Part shown: in pieces, positions 17,552 through 26,703 of the stretch | How the letters are laid out: every line of letters begins with the position of its first letter | Position numbering within the stretch: position 1 is the stretch's first letter | Position numbers and translations under genes: made by a program | Notes under the pieces: model-generated | The model's input: only the letters and a program-made list of their open reading frames with translations | Told to the model about the DNA's origin: nothing | Databases searched by the model: none | Assembly: GCF_013087515.1 (NCBI RefSeq) | Contig: NZ_JABFCN010000051.1 | Span: forward strand, 1-64,000 | Source: Rhizobium sophorae | Lineage (GTDB): Bacteria > Pseudomonadota > Alphaproteobacteria > Rhizobiales > Rhizobiaceae | Length of the DNA stretch: 64,000 bases | Reading direction: 5' to 3'

Positions 17552-18841
17552 ATGCGTCTGGGCGGCCGCCTCGAAGGGGCGATTTCTGTGCTCGCGGACA
17601 TCGATGCCCGCAAGCGGCCCGTCGCCGACGCGCTGAAGGACTGGGGCCTCGCGCACCGCTTCGCCGGCTCCGGCGATCGTGCAGCGATCGGCAACATCGT
17701 CTATGACGCACTGCGCATGCGGCTTTCCCATGCCTGGCTGATGGATGACGACAGTGCCGCGGCCATTGCCCATGCCGTCATGTTCCGCCAATGGGGTTTC
17801 ACCCCGGATAGCCTTGCCAGTGAGCTGGCGGATGAAAAGTTTGCGCCGGCGCCGCTCTCGGCCGACGCTGTTGCGGCCTTTCAAAGCCGCTCGCTCGACG
17901 ATGCGCCGCCGCATATCCGCGGCGATATTCCCGAATGGGTCCAATCCTCCTTCGAACAGGCCTTTGGCGCCGGCTGGCTCGCCGAGGCACAGGCGCTCGC
18001 CGCCCGCCCGACGCTCGATCTGCGCGCCAACCTGCTCAAAGCCTCCCGCGACAAGGTCGTCAAGGCGCTCGAAAGAGCCCACGCGCATGCAGCAAAGATC
18101 GCCCGCCACGGCATCCGGATTGCCGCCGGCGAAGGCGCCTCGCGTCTTCCCAACGTGACAGCCGGGCTTTCGTTCCAGAAAGGCTGGTTCGAAGTTCAGG
18201 ACGAGGGATCGCAGATCGTCGCCGACCTGGTGCTCGCCCATGATGGCGAGCAAGTTCTCGACTATTGCGCCGGCGGTGGCGGCAAGACGCTCGCCATGGC
18301 GGCGGCCATGCAGAACAAGGGACAGGTTCACGCCTATGACGCCGACCGCAAACGGCTGGCGCCGATCATCGAGCGGCTGAAGCGAGCGGGCACACGCAAT
18401 GTCCAGGTGCATGACGACGCCAAGGCGCTCTCCGCCCTCGCCGGACGCTGCGACAAGGTGCTGGTCGACGCGCCCTGCACCGGCACCGGCACGTGGCGCC
18501 GCCGCCCCGATACGAAGTGGCGGCTGACGGCCAAGAACCTCGACGAACGCACCGCCCAGCAGCAGGACGCGCTGGCGCAGGCGAGCGGCTTCGTCAAGCC
18601 CGGCGGCGATCTGATCTACGTGACCTGCTCGGTGCTGCCCCAGGAAAACGAGGAGCAGGCGCGCCGCTTCACGGCCGCCAATCCTGATTTTCAGATCGTC
18701 AGCGCCCTGCCTGCTTGGGATCAGCTCTTCGGAAAGGACGCCCCGCGTCCGCATTCTTCCGACGGACTGACGGTGACGCTGACGCCCGCCTCCACCGACA
18801 CGGACGGCTTCTTCTTCTGTCGTATGCAGCGGAAGGGCTGA
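17552..18841 (+). CDS. RsmB/NOP-type RNA (cytosine-5) methyltransferase
   Basis: The 429-residue protein has a NusB-like N-terminal region and a SAM-dependent methyltransferase core: QDEGSQIVADLV, YCAGGGGKTLAMAA, DAPCTGTGTWRRRPDTKWRL (release Cys) and VTCSVLPQENEEQ (catalytic Cys). The family makes m5C in rRNA (position 967 for RsmB). The exact target is not provable here, so no symbol is given. The start ATG at 17552 follows GGAGACATG. Confidence 0.88.
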   Translation: MRLGGRLEGAISVLADIDARKRPVADALKDWGLAHRFAGSGDRAAIGNIVYDALRMRLSHAWLMDDDSAAAIAHAVMFRQWGFTPDSLASELADEKFAPAPLSADAVAAFQSRSLDDAPPHIRGDIPEWVQSSFEQAFGAGWLAEAQALAARPTLDLRANLLKASRDKVVKALERAHAHAAKIARHGIRIAAGEGASRLPNVTAGLSFQKGWFEVQDEGSQIVADLVLAHDGEQVLDYCAGGGGKTLAMAAAMQNKGQVHAYDADRKRLAPIIERLKRAGTRNVQVHDDAKALSALAGRCDKVLVDAPCTGTGTWRRRPDTKWRLTAKNLDERTAQQQDALAQASGFVKPGGDLIYVTCSVLPQENEEQARRFTAANPDFQIVSALPAWDQLFGKDAPRPHSSDGLTVTLTPASTDTDGFFFCRMQRKG

Positions 18842-18957
18842 GGCGGTTTCGCGGAGGCCTGTGACGGATAGCGATGCCGCAGCGAAATGGCGCGGTTGCT
18901 GCGAATTTTTCAAGCAGATACCGTTCAAAAACGACCGGTTAGCCGCGCCTGTCCATT

Positions 18958-18974
18958 CTTAAAATCATTCCAAA
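18958..18974. promoter_or_regulatory. Irr/ICE-like iron-control box
   Basis: The reverse complement TTTGGAATGATTTTAAG aligns with the rhizobial Irr consensus TTTAGAATNRTTCTAAA as I remember it, with three mismatches in 17. It sits 9 bases upstream of a TTGACA -35-like element (18984-18989) and about 80 bases before the imelysin operon. Control by iron or haem status through Irr is inferred. Confidence 0.55.
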
Positions 18975-19055
18975 CTAGAGTGTTTGACACCAGTTTGCTT
19001 TTGCGCGAAGAGACGGAGCCCGATTAGACGGAAAATCCCGTCACAGGAGAGGATC

Positions 19056-20333
19056 ATGAAGCTCAACCGCAAATTCCGCGCAGCCGTGCTGGCGATCGCC
19101 CCCGCAGCCCTGCTCGCCCTTCCCGCGCATGCCGAGACCGATGCTGCTAGCGTGGTGAAACACTACGCCGACGTGGCGCATGCGAAATACGAGGACTCGC
19201 TGACGACGGCCAAGGCGCTCGACGCCGCGATCGACGCCTTCCTTAAGGCGCCAACCGATGCGACGCTCAAGGCCGCCAGGGAGGCCTGGATCAAGGCGCG
19301 TGTCCCCTACCAGCAGACGGAAGTCTATCGCTTCGGCAATCCGATCGTCGACGACTGGGAAGGCAGGGTCAATGCGTGGCCGCTCGATGAAGGCCTGATC
19401 GACTATGTCGATGCTTCCTACGGCACCGAGAGCGACGAGAATTCTCTCTATGTGGCCAATGTCATCGCCAACAAGACGATCAAGATCGACGGCAAGGACG
19501 TCGACGCCTCCAAGCTGACGCCGGAATTCCTCTCCGGCACGCTGGCCGAGGCCGGCGGCATCGAAGCCAATGTCGCGACCGGCTATCACGCCATCGAATT
19601 CCTGCTTTGGGGTCAGGATCTGAACGGCACGGGTCCCGGCGCCGGCGACCGCCCGGCAACCGATTACGACCTCAAGAACTGCACGCACGGCAATTGCGAC
19701 CGCCGCGCCGAATATCTGAAGTCCGCCTCCACCCTGCTCGTTTCCGATCTGCAGGAAATGACCGACAACTGGAAGCCGGATGGTGCCGCGACGAAGAACG
19801 TCGAAACCGATCCGAAGGCCGGCCTCGTGGCGATCCTGACCGGCATGGGTTCGCTTTCCTACGGCGAGCTTGCCGGCGAGCGCATGAAGCTCGGCCTGCT
19901 GCTGCACGATCCGGAAGAAGAGCATGATTGCTTCTCGGACAATACCTACAACTCGCATCTCAACGACGCGATCGGCATCGCTGCCGCCTATACCGGCAAC
20001 TATACCCGCGTCGACGGCAGCAAGCTCAGCGGCCCATCGCTGCACGATCTGGTAGCCGCCAAGGACAAGGCGCTCGATGCCGAAGTGGACGGCAAGCTCA
20101 ACAAGACGCTCGATGCGATGAATGCCATGGCAAAGCGCGGCGAGACGGTCGAAAAGTACGACCAGATGATCGGCGAAGGCAACAAGGAAGGCAACGCCGT
20201 CGTCCAGGCCGCCATCGACGGGCTGATCGACCAGACGAAATCGGTGCAGCGCGTTATTGCCGCACTCGATCTCGGCACGGTTCAGCTTGAAGGTTCCGAC
20301 AGCTTGGATAATCCTAACGCCGTCTTCAAATAA
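19056..20333 (+). CDS. Imelysin family protein (peptidase M75-like), exported
   Basis: A signal peptide (MKLNRKFRAAVLAIAPAALL to ALPAHA) is followed by a mostly helical imelysin domain. The family motif G-x-H-x-x-E is present as GYHAIEFLLWGQD. Imelysins (IrpA, EfeO relatives) are periplasmic, iron-regulated proteins linked to iron uptake; peptidase activity is doubtful. Length 425 residues. The start at 19056 follows AGGAGAGGATC; 24 upstream codons in frame are rejected. It is the first gene of a four-gene operon. Confidence 0.9.
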   Translation: MKLNRKFRAAVLAIAPAALLALPAHAETDAASVVKHYADVAHAKYEDSLTTAKALDAAIDAFLKAPTDATLKAAREAWIKARVPYQQTEVYRFGNPIVDDWEGRVNAWPLDEGLIDYVDASYGTESDENSLYVANVIANKTIKIDGKDVDASKLTPEFLSGTLAEAGGIEANVATGYHAIEFLLWGQDLNGTGPGAGDRPATDYDLKNCTHGNCDRRAEYLKSASTLLVSDLQEMTDNWKPDGAATKNVETDPKAGLVAILTGMGSLSYGELAGERMKLGLLLHDPEEEHDCFSDNTYNSHLNDAIGIAAAYTGNYTRVDGSKLSGPSLHDLVAAKDKALDAEVDGKLNKTLDAMNAMAKRGETVEKYDQMIGEGNKEGNAVVQAAIDGLIDQTKSVQRVIAALDLGTVQLEGSDSLDNPNAVFK

Positions 20334-20343
20334 GCAAAAAGGC

Positions 20344-20370
20344 GGGCCGCTTCGACAGCCGGAGCGGCCC
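20344..20370 (+). other. Intra-operon hairpin between imelysin and DUF1111 genes
   Basis: GGGCCGCT (20344-20351) pairs with AGCGGCCC (20363-20370), 8 bp with an 11-base loop, ending 10 bases before the next start codon. It could set relative expression inside the operon by partial termination or mRNA protection. Confidence 0.45.
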
Positions 20371-20380
20371 GGACCCTGAA

Positions 20381-21919
20381 ATGTCGCATGCCCCGGCCCG
20401 CCGATTTTTCGCCAGCGTAGCGCTCTGCGCCACGCTTGCCGGTTTTTCCGTCAGCATCGCCGCCGGTTTCGACCTGCCGAGGAAACGCACCGACCTCTCC
20501 GAGGCCGATCTGAAACGTGTCGCCGATGTGACGCGGCCGACGGCGGATTTTTCCAAGGTCGAACAATACGAAGCCATGCAGGCGGGTGCGACGACCTCGA
20601 TCGACCCTGTCACCGCAGACAGCTTCTCGCATATTTCGGCCAACATCCCTTTCGACGAAGAGCAGAATTTCAAGCTCGGCAATGCGCTCTTCCGCAAGCT
20701 CTGGGTGTCCGCTCCCTCCTCGACGCAGGCTTCCGATGGTCTCGGGCCGCTGTTCAACGCCCGCTCCTGCATGAGCTGCCATGTCAATGACGGCCGCGGT
20801 AAACCGCCGGAGGGAGGCCCGAGCGCCACCTCGATGTTGCTGCGGCTTTCCCGCGCCGCCACGACGCGGGAGGACGAAAAGGCCATCGCGCAGGCTGATG
20901 TCGTCAATTTTCCCGATCCGGTCTACGGCCATCAGTTGCAGGATCTCGCCGTCCCCGGGCTTGCCGCCGAAGGGAAAATGGCGATCAGCTACCGCGAAGA
21001 GAGGGTGACGCTCGGCGACGGCGAGACCGTGTCGCTGCGCCGGCCGAGTTATGCGGTGACGAACCTTGGCTATGGGCCGCTCGACCCCGCGACGACGACT
21101 TCGCCGCGTGTCGCCTCGGCGATGATCGGCCTCGGACTGATCGAGGCCATTCCCGAAGCCGATATCCTTGCCCATGCCGATCCGGACGATGCCGACGGCG
21201 ACGGCATTTCGGGGAAGGCGGCGATCGTGCGCGACCATCGCAGCGGCAAGATCGCCCTCGGCCGCTTCGGCTGGAAGGCGCAGAACGCCACGGTGCGCGA
21301 CCAGAGTGCCGATGCCTTTGCCAACGATATCGGCATCTCGACGCCCGATCACCCGGATGCGCAGGGCGATTGCACCAAGGCGGAAGAGAAATGCCTCGAT
21401 ATGCCGACCGGCGTGCAGAAACGGTTGGGCGCAGAAGAAGCGCCAGGTCCCATTCTCGACCTCGTCACCTTCTATTCCGGAAATCTTGCCGTTCCGGCAC
21501 GGCGCAAGGCGAGTTTCCCCGAGACGCTGCAGGGCAAGCGGATCTTCTACGAAAGCGGCTGCATTTCCTGCCACGTGCCGAAATTCGTCACCCGGCGGGA
21601 TGCGCCCGACAAAGCGCAGTCCTTCCAGCTGATCTGGCCCTATTCCGACTTTCTTCTGCATGACATGGGCGACGGGCTTGCCGACGGGCAGCAGGTCGGC
21701 CTTGCAAGCGGACGTGAATGGCGCACGCCGCCGCTATGGGGTATAGGACTGACCCGGACTGTCAGCGGACACAGCTTTTTCCTGCATGACGGCCGTGCGC
21801 GGAGCCTCACCGAAGCGATCCTCTGGCATGGCGGCGAAGCTGAAAAGGCCCGCAACGCTTTCTCCTCCCTGCCGAAAGACGACAGGGCGGCCCTGATTAC
21901 ATTCCTGGAGTCACTTTGA
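20381..21919 (+). CDS. Di-haem oxidoreductase (DUF1111), periplasmic
   Basis: The 512-residue protein has an N-terminal signal (MSHAPARRFFASVALCATLA) and two c-type haem sites, CMSCH (near residue 128) and CISCH (near residue 390). The family resembles di-haem cytochrome c peroxidases and is called thiol oxidoreductase in some annotations. In this operon it sits between two imelysins, a layout known from bacterial iron-responsive clusters. It probably does redox chemistry for iron in the periplasm (inference). Its stop overlaps the next start as TGATG. Confidence 0.9.
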   Translation: MSHAPARRFFASVALCATLAGFSVSIAAGFDLPRKRTDLSEADLKRVADVTRPTADFSKVEQYEAMQAGATTSIDPVTADSFSHISANIPFDEEQNFKLGNALFRKLWVSAPSSTQASDGLGPLFNARSCMSCHVNDGRGKPPEGGPSATSMLLRLSRAATTREDEKAIAQADVVNFPDPVYGHQLQDLAVPGLAAEGKMAISYREERVTLGDGETVSLRRPSYAVTNLGYGPLDPATTTSPRVASAMIGLGLIEAIPEADILAHADPDDADGDGISGKAAIVRDHRSGKIALGRFGWKAQNATVRDQSADAFANDIGISTPDHPDAQGDCTKAEEKCLDMPTGVQKRLGAEEAPGPILDLVTFYSGNLAVPARRKASFPETLQGKRIFYESGCISCHVPKFVTRRDAPDKAQSFQLIWPYSDFLLHDMGDGLADGQQVGLASGREWRTPPLWGIGLTRTVSGHSFFLHDGRARSLTEAILWHGGEAEKARNAFSSLPKDDRAALITFLESL

Positions 21920-23019
21920 TGCGCCTTTGGCACCCCCTGCTCTGCCTTACTCTGATCGGCCTCGCTACATCCGCGGCCGCCCAGACGGCCACTCCCCCGG
22001 CAGGGCTGAACGAGGATGCCGTTCCCGCCGTCATGCAGCGCGCCGTCGACGAGGTGATCCGTCCCGGCTATCGCAACATGCAGCAATCGGCCGCCCGGCT
22101 GACGACGGCGATGAAGGATCTTTGCGCCGACGGCACGCAGCAGACGCTCGACAAAGCGAAGTCCACCTTCGACGACACGATCCGCTATTGGTCGATCATC
22201 GAGATCGTCCAGACCGGGCCTGTTATCCAGGACAATCTCTTCGAGCACATCCTGTTTTATCCCGACCGCAAGGGCGTCGGCCTCAAGCAGGTGCAGGCGC
22301 TGATCGCCAAGGCCGATCCGAACGATGCGACCGTTGATGCGATCGCCGGCAAGAGTGTTGCGTTGCAAGGGCTGACGGCGCTGGAATACGTGCTTTACGG
22401 CAATGGCTCCGACGATCTTGTCGGGCAGAAGGGCAGTTTCCGCTGCCTTTACGGCCAGGCGGTCGCCGGCAATATCCAGCGTGAGGCCGGCGAAGTCGTC
22501 GCCGCCTGGGAAAAGCCCGACGGCGTGCAGGCGAGCTGGAAACATCCAGGCCCGCAGAGCAATGATTTCATGGACAACAAGGAAGCGGTGACGGCGCTGC
22601 TCGGCATTCTCGTCCATGGCGCGGAGAATGTCCGCGACCAGCGGCTGGAGCAGTTCTACAAGGGCAAGGACACCACGCCACGGCCGCGCATGGCGATCTA
22701 CTGGCGCTCCAAGAATACCTGGAAATCGATGGCCGCCAATCTGGAGGGCCTGCGCACGCTCTGGCAGAAGGCCGGCATGGCCGAACTTCTGCCGCCGGAC
22801 AAGCAGCCGATTGCCGCCGCGATCGACGAGGACTTCAAATCGCTGCTCGACAGCGTACCGAAGCTCAATCCCGACATCGACGTCGCCACAAGCGATGCGG
22901 AGAAGGCCAAGCTCGATACGCTGCTTGCCGAAAGCCGCGACCTGATCACCCGGATCAGCGACGAATATGGCGCAGCCATCGGCCTTTCGGCCGGCTTTTC
23001 CTTTTCGGACGGAGACTGA
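21919..23019 (+). CDS. Second imelysin family protein, exported
   Basis: The 366-residue product has a signal peptide (MRLWHPLLCLTLIGLATSAA, cleavage near AAAQ). The conserved imelysin motif is modified: GLTALEYVLYGNGSD keeps Gly and Glu, but the His of G-x-H-x-x-E is Thr. Loss of a metal-binding His suggests a partner with a role different from the first imelysin. The start ATG at 21919 overlaps the DUF1111 stop. Confidence 0.88.
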   Translation: MRLWHPLLCLTLIGLATSAAAQTATPPAGLNEDAVPAVMQRAVDEVIRPGYRNMQQSAARLTTAMKDLCADGTQQTLDKAKSTFDDTIRYWSIIEIVQTGPVIQDNLFEHILFYPDRKGVGLKQVQALIAKADPNDATVDAIAGKSVALQGLTALEYVLYGNGSDDLVGQKGSFRCLYGQAVAGNIQREAGEVVAAWEKPDGVQASWKHPGPQSNDFMDNKEAVTALLGILVHGAENVRDQRLEQFYKGKDTTPRPRMAIYWRSKNTWKSMAANLEGLRTLWQKAGMAELLPPDKQPIAAAIDEDFKSLLDSVPKLNPDIDVATSDAEKAKLDTLLAESRDLITRISDEYGAAIGLSAGFSFSDGD

Positions 23020-23023
23020 GACG

Positions 23024-24103
23024 ATGATGCAAAGTGCCGCAATCGACCGACGCAACTTCGTCAAGGCGGCCGGCCTTGGCTTCCTTGCTTCTTTGGCGCC
23101 GAGGTCGCTGATGGCACTCGAGCGGACCGATGCGGTCTATGCCTCGGGCATTCGGGCAGCCGACGGCTCCTTTGCCATTGCGACCGTGACCGAGCGCGGC
23201 GAGATCGTCGATCAGGTGGCGCTTCCCGCCCGCGCCCACGGCATGGCCTTCAGCGCCAGTACCGGCAAGACTGTCGCCTTCGCGCGCCGGCCCGGCACCT
23301 ATGCGATGATCTTCGATCCCTGGAACAAAAGCGAGCCGATCGTCATCAGCTCCAGGGAAGACCGGCATTTCTACGGCCACGGCGCCTTCTCTCCTGACGG
23401 TCGTTTGCTCTACGCCAGCGAGAACGACTTCGACGGCAATCGCGGCATGATCGGCCTCTACGACGCCACGAACCGCTTCACCCGCATCGGCGAATTCGAA
23501 ACCTACGGCATCGGTCCGCACGACATGACGGTGTCGGATGACGGACGCCTTCTCATCGTCGCCAATGGCGGCATCGAGACACATCCGGATTTCGGCCGCA
23601 CCAAGCTCAATCTCGGGGAAATGCAGCCGTCGCTGGCGCTGATCGATGCGGCAACCGGTGCGCTGGTCGAAAAACATGTGCTGCCGGCGGAATGGGCAGA
23701 ACTCTCCACCCGCCACGTCGATCTCGACGGCGAGGGCCGCATCTGGTTCGCCTGCCAGTATGAAGGCCACCGCAAGGATTTGCCGCCGCTCGTCGGCCAT
23801 TTCGCCAAAGGCGAGAATCTTACCTTCATCGACCTGCCTGAGGAGACGACGCGCAGGCTTGCCAATTATGTCGGAGCGATCGCCGTCAATCGCAGGGAGG
23901 GCCTCGTCGGCATCACCTCGCCGAAGGGCGGCGCCTCGGTGACCATCGACGCTAGGACGGGCAAAATGCTGGCCGAGACTTCCGTTCCGGATGCGGCAGG
24001 CATCGCCCCGGCAAGAAGCGGCTTTGCCGTCTCCTCCTATGACGGCGATTTCCTGTCGACCCGCAGCGACGTCGCCTGGGATCAGCACATCGTGCGGATC
24101 TAA
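23024..24103 (+). CDS. DUF1513 family beta-propeller protein, Tat-exported
   Basis: The 359-residue protein starts with a twin-arginine signal (DRRNFVKAAGLGFLASLAPRS), implying export in folded form. The rest shows repeated propeller blades (HGAFSPDGRLLYASENDFD, GIGPHDMTVSDDGRLLIVANGGIETHP). DUF1513 proteins regularly close imelysin/DUF1111 clusters. The start at 23024 follows GGAGACTGAGACG; 19 upstream in-frame codons lie inside the previous gene. Confidence 0.88.
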   Translation: MMQSAAIDRRNFVKAAGLGFLASLAPRSLMALERTDAVYASGIRAADGSFAIATVTERGEIVDQVALPARAHGMAFSASTGKTVAFARRPGTYAMIFDPWNKSEPIVISSREDRHFYGHGAFSPDGRLLYASENDFDGNRGMIGLYDATNRFTRIGEFETYGIGPHDMTVSDDGRLLIVANGGIETHPDFGRTKLNLGEMQPSLALIDAATGALVEKHVLPAEWAELSTRHVDLDGEGRIWFACQYEGHRKDLPPLVGHFAKGENLTFIDLPEETTRRLANYVGAIAVNRREGLVGITSPKGGASVTIDARTGKMLAETSVPDAAGIAPARSGFAVSSYDGDFLSTRSDVAWDQHIVRI

Positions 24104-24110
24104 ATCAGAG

Positions 24111-24162
24111 AAGCGCAATTCCGGACGCAAAACCGCTGCACACTTTTGCTGGAATTGCTTTA
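24111..24162. repeat. Rhizobial palindromic repeat, family A copy 1
   Basis: An outer stem (AAGCGCAATTCCGG with CTGGAATTGCTT) and an inner GCAAAA/TTTTGC pairing surround a CCGCTGCACAC core. It is about 80-85% identical to the copy at 53582. It fills the convergent gap between the DUF1513 and DUF2252 genes, and its last bases form the DUF2252 stop codon. Confidence 0.75.
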
Positions 24163-25236
24163 GCCGGCGCGGGAATAGGCTTTCTGCTCGGCGCTGACGC
24201 TCGATGCCGCGGCCCTTGCCGCCTCGTGCAGCCATTCGTTTCCCCGTGCCGCCAAGTCCTTCAGGATCGCCGCAGCCGCCGCCGCATCGTCGGAATGGCA
24301 ATTGGCGATCTCGAAGCCCATCAGCTCGAGCATCGTCGGCGAAAGCAGGATCTCCGGATGCCGGTCGATTTCGATCTTGCAGCTGTTCGGCGAGAGCCGA
24401 CGCACGAGGATGCGGCCGGAGACCCGGTAGTGCGGATCGGCTGAGCGCGCCCGCCCATTGGCGATCTCACTTGCATGGATCGCCACATCCCGTGGCCTGT
24501 GGCGAAGCGACCAGGCGGACGGCACCAGCGCCTTTGCCTCGCGCAGCACCGGTCCACCCTGCCATTCGGCATAGACGACGAAACGCGGCCGGCCGAGGCT
24601 GCCGGTGCCGCCGCTGCGCGGCTTCGCCACGAAAGGTCCTGATCCCAACGGCAGCGCGTCTGCGAGCGCCTTGACATAGGCTGATGGTGCCGGCTTCTTG
24701 CCGGTCTGCAACATTTCGTATTTCTCCCAGAACTCCCGGCGTTCGGAATTCGGCAGCAGCAGCGCCTTGCGCAGCCATTTGTGGTCGCGCTCGAGGATGA
24801 CGGGCAGTGGATTTTCAAGGCCCCGGCGATAACCGCTCAAGATTAATTCGCCGATCATGCGAACCGAGGGACCGTCACCTCCGCCGGCCAGGACGGCGCT
24901 TGCGGCAAGGCGAACGAGATCCAGCGCATAGGGCATCACCGCCGCGTCGTCGAAATCATTGACGCCCCAGACGAGCCGGCCCTCGACATCGCGCCAGGTG
25001 CCGAAATTCTCCAGATGCGTATCGCCGATCGCCAATACCCCGGGAGTGCGGCCGAGTTCCGGGCAGATGTCGAGGATGATCTCGCACCAGCGCCAATAGG
25101 TGGCGCGCAGGAAGACGAAATCGTCGCTCCGCATCTTCTCGTGCTTCTCCCGCAGATCGTCCTTGACGAGATCGTCGCCGAGTTCGCCGGCCAGCCAGGT
25201 CTCGAAATTTCGCACCGATTGCGATATCGTCGTCAT
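24160..25236 (-). CDS. DUF2252 family protein
   Basis: The 358-residue product carries the DUF2252 hallmarks: MRSDDFVFLRATYWRW, LAIGDTHLENFGTWRDVEGRLVWGVNDFDDA (a kinase-like G-D-x-H-x-x-N and N-D-F-D pattern) and VAKPRSGGTGSLG. The fold is related to aminoglycoside-phosphotransferase-like kinases, but the substrate is unknown. The gene ends exactly at the edge of an intergenic repeat. Confidence 0.85.
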   Translation of the reverse strand: MTTISQSVRNFETWLAGELGDDLVKDDLREKHEKMRSDDFVFLRATYWRWCEIILDICPELGRTPGVLAIGDTHLENFGTWRDVEGRLVWGVNDFDDAAVMPYALDLVRLAASAVLAGGGDGPSVRMIGELILSGYRRGLENPLPVILERDHKWLRKALLLPNSERREFWEKYEMLQTGKKPAPSAYVKALADALPLGSGPFVAKPRSGGTGSLGRPRFVVYAEWQGGPVLREAKALVPSAWSLRHRPRDVAIHASEIANGRARSADPHYRVSGRILVRRLSPNSCKIEIDRHPEILLSPTMLELMGFEIANCHSDDAAAAAAILKDLAARGNEWLHEAARAAASSVSAEQKAYSRAG

Positions 25237-25503
25237 GCTGGCGCTCCATCATTTCGCAACCCGATGCGGAGAATACGCGCACCGCGCGAAGCTGCAATCC
25301 TCTTCGCATCGGATCGCCACAATCCAGCGGTACTGGCCAGCGGTACCGGCCAGCCGTACCGGCTTGCACGGCGGCGGAAAGGTGAAGGGTTGCCCCGGCG
25401 ACACGGTCCCGGGTTTCCATCGCCGCCCGGACCGATTTCAACAATGTCCAGCTTGTCGAATGCGGCGCGCCATGCCACTTTCGCGGCTGCAAGAGGGGCA
25501 GAC

Positions 25504-25953
25504 ATGAGCGAGACTGACAGGGGCGATTTCCGCGCGCGAATCCGCCGCAATTTTGCGCGGCAGGCGGCGATGGAGACAATCGGCGCGGAGTTGACGCGTG
25601 TTGAGCACGGCGTCGTCGAGATCGAGCTTCCCTTCGACGTCAAACTGACACAGCAGCACGGCATCCTACATGCGGGCATCATTTCCGCCGCGCTCGATTC
25701 GGCTTGCGGCTTTGCCGCCTATAGCGTCATCGACCCGGAAGCCTCGATCCTGACGATCGAGTTCAAGGTCAATCTCATGTCGCCGGGGCGTGGCGATCGT
25801 TTCCTGTTTCGCGGGGAAATCACCAAACCCGGCTCCACCATCATCGTCGCCGACGGGCGAGGCTACGCGATCAGCGACGGGCCGGCCAAACTCATCGCCT
25901 CCATGACCGGAACGATGATGGTGATCCGCGGTAGAGAGGGCATTACGGGATGA
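25504..25953 (+). CDS. PaaI-type hot-dog thioesterase
   Basis: This 149-residue hot-dog fold protein shows the family motif QQHGILHAGIISAALDSACGFAA with a catalytic-type Asp, then EFKVNLMSPGRGDRFLFRG. It probably hydrolyses acyl- or aryl-CoA esters in the cytoplasm. GAGGGGCAGAC before the ATG supports the start; the long open frame upstream is antisense to DUF2252. Its stop overlaps the next start (ATGA). Confidence 0.87.
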   Translation: MSETDRGDFRARIRRNFARQAAMETIGAELTRVEHGVVEIELPFDVKLTQQHGILHAGIISAALDSACGFAAYSVIDPEASILTIEFKVNLMSPGRGDRFLFRGEITKPGSTIIVADGRGYAISDGPAKLIASMTGTMMVIRGREGITG

Positions 25954-26588
25954 AGTTCGAACTGAAATCGGTCGCCGGGAAATCCATCCTTTTCGTCATG
26001 GCGGCGGAGGCCGAATACGGTCCCTTCCTGCGCTCGCGCATCGAACCTTTGATGACCGGCGTCGGCCCGGTCGAGGCGGCCATCGCGCTGAGCAAGACAT
26101 TGGCGCGGCTGGATGCAGCCGACGACCTGCCCGATCTCGTCGTGTCCCTCGGCTCGGCCGGCTCCGCGAAACTGGAGCAGACCGAAATCTATCAGGTGAC
26201 CTCGGTTTCCTACCGCGACATGGACGCCTCACCGCTCGGCTTCGAAAAGGGCAAGACACCCTTTCTCGACCTCCCGGCAACGCTCGAGCTGCCGCTGCGC
26301 ATTCCCGGCATTGCCGAAGCAAGCCTTTCCACCGGCGGCAACATCATCTCAGGCGCCGCCTATACCAATATCGACGCCGACATGGTCGATATGGAGACCT
26401 ATGCGGTGCTGCGCGCCTGCCAGGGCTACAAGCTGCCGCTGATCGGCCTTCGCGGCATTTCCGACGGCGCCGTCGAACTGCAGCATATTTCGGGCTGGAC
26501 CGAATATCTGCACATCGTCGACCGCAAGCTCTCCTATGGCGTCGACAGCCTGTTCACGGCGCTGGAGGACGGGGTTTTCTGGTTCTGA
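25950..26588 (+). CDS. 5'-methylthioadenosine/S-adenosylhomocysteine nucleosidase
   Basis: The 212-residue product resembles MTA/SAH nucleosidases: SILFVMAAEAEYGP, VGPVEAAIAL, VVSLGSAGSAKLEQTEIYQV, and the purine-binding VDMETYAVLRACQGYKLPLIGLRGISD with the catalytic Asp. It cleaves adenine from MTA/SAH in methionine salvage. It is translationally coupled to the thioesterase gene. Confidence 0.82.
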   Translation: MKFELKSVAGKSILFVMAAEAEYGPFLRSRIEPLMTGVGPVEAAIALSKTLARLDAADDLPDLVVSLGSAGSAKLEQTEIYQVTSVSYRDMDASPLGFEKGKTPFLDLPATLELPLRIPGIAEASLSTGGNIISGAAYTNIDADMVDMETYAVLRACQGYKLPLIGLRGISDGAVELQHISGWTEYLHIVDRKLSYGVDSLFTALEDGVFWF

Positions 26589-26674
26589 GCCCTGAAGCGC
26601 CGCGCGCCTTGTCAGACGCGCGGGGGACAATCGGAACAATAAAAACCTGATGCCGCCGATTTCCCGGATTGCAA

Positions 26675-26703
26675 GGCGAGGCGCTTTTCATTAAAGCCTC
26701 GCC
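26675..26703 (+). promoter_or_regulatory. Leader hairpin abutting the guaA start codon
   Basis: GGCGAGGC-(GC)-TTT pairs with AAA-GCCTCGCC, leaving a TTCAT-type loop. The right arm ends directly before ATG at 26704. No Shine-Dalgarno lies between hairpin and start; the only candidate, AAGG, is at the outer foot of the stem, so folding would bring it next to the ATG. Confidence 0.5.

Noticed and set aside
17522..18928. 468-residue open frame opposite the RsmB-like gene
   Set aside because: Shadow frame; all recognisable motifs are on the plus strand.
20282..21661. 459-residue open frame opposite the DUF1111 gene
   Set aside because: Shadow frame of the di-haem gene, whose CxxCH motifs lie on the plus strand.
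22955..24301. 448-residue open frame opposite the DUF1513 gene
   Set aside because: Shadow frame; the Tat signal and propeller repeats are on the other strand.
26589..26703. Purine riboswitch upstream of guaA
   Set aside because: No conserved aptamer core or three-way junction could be recognised; only simple hairpins are present.
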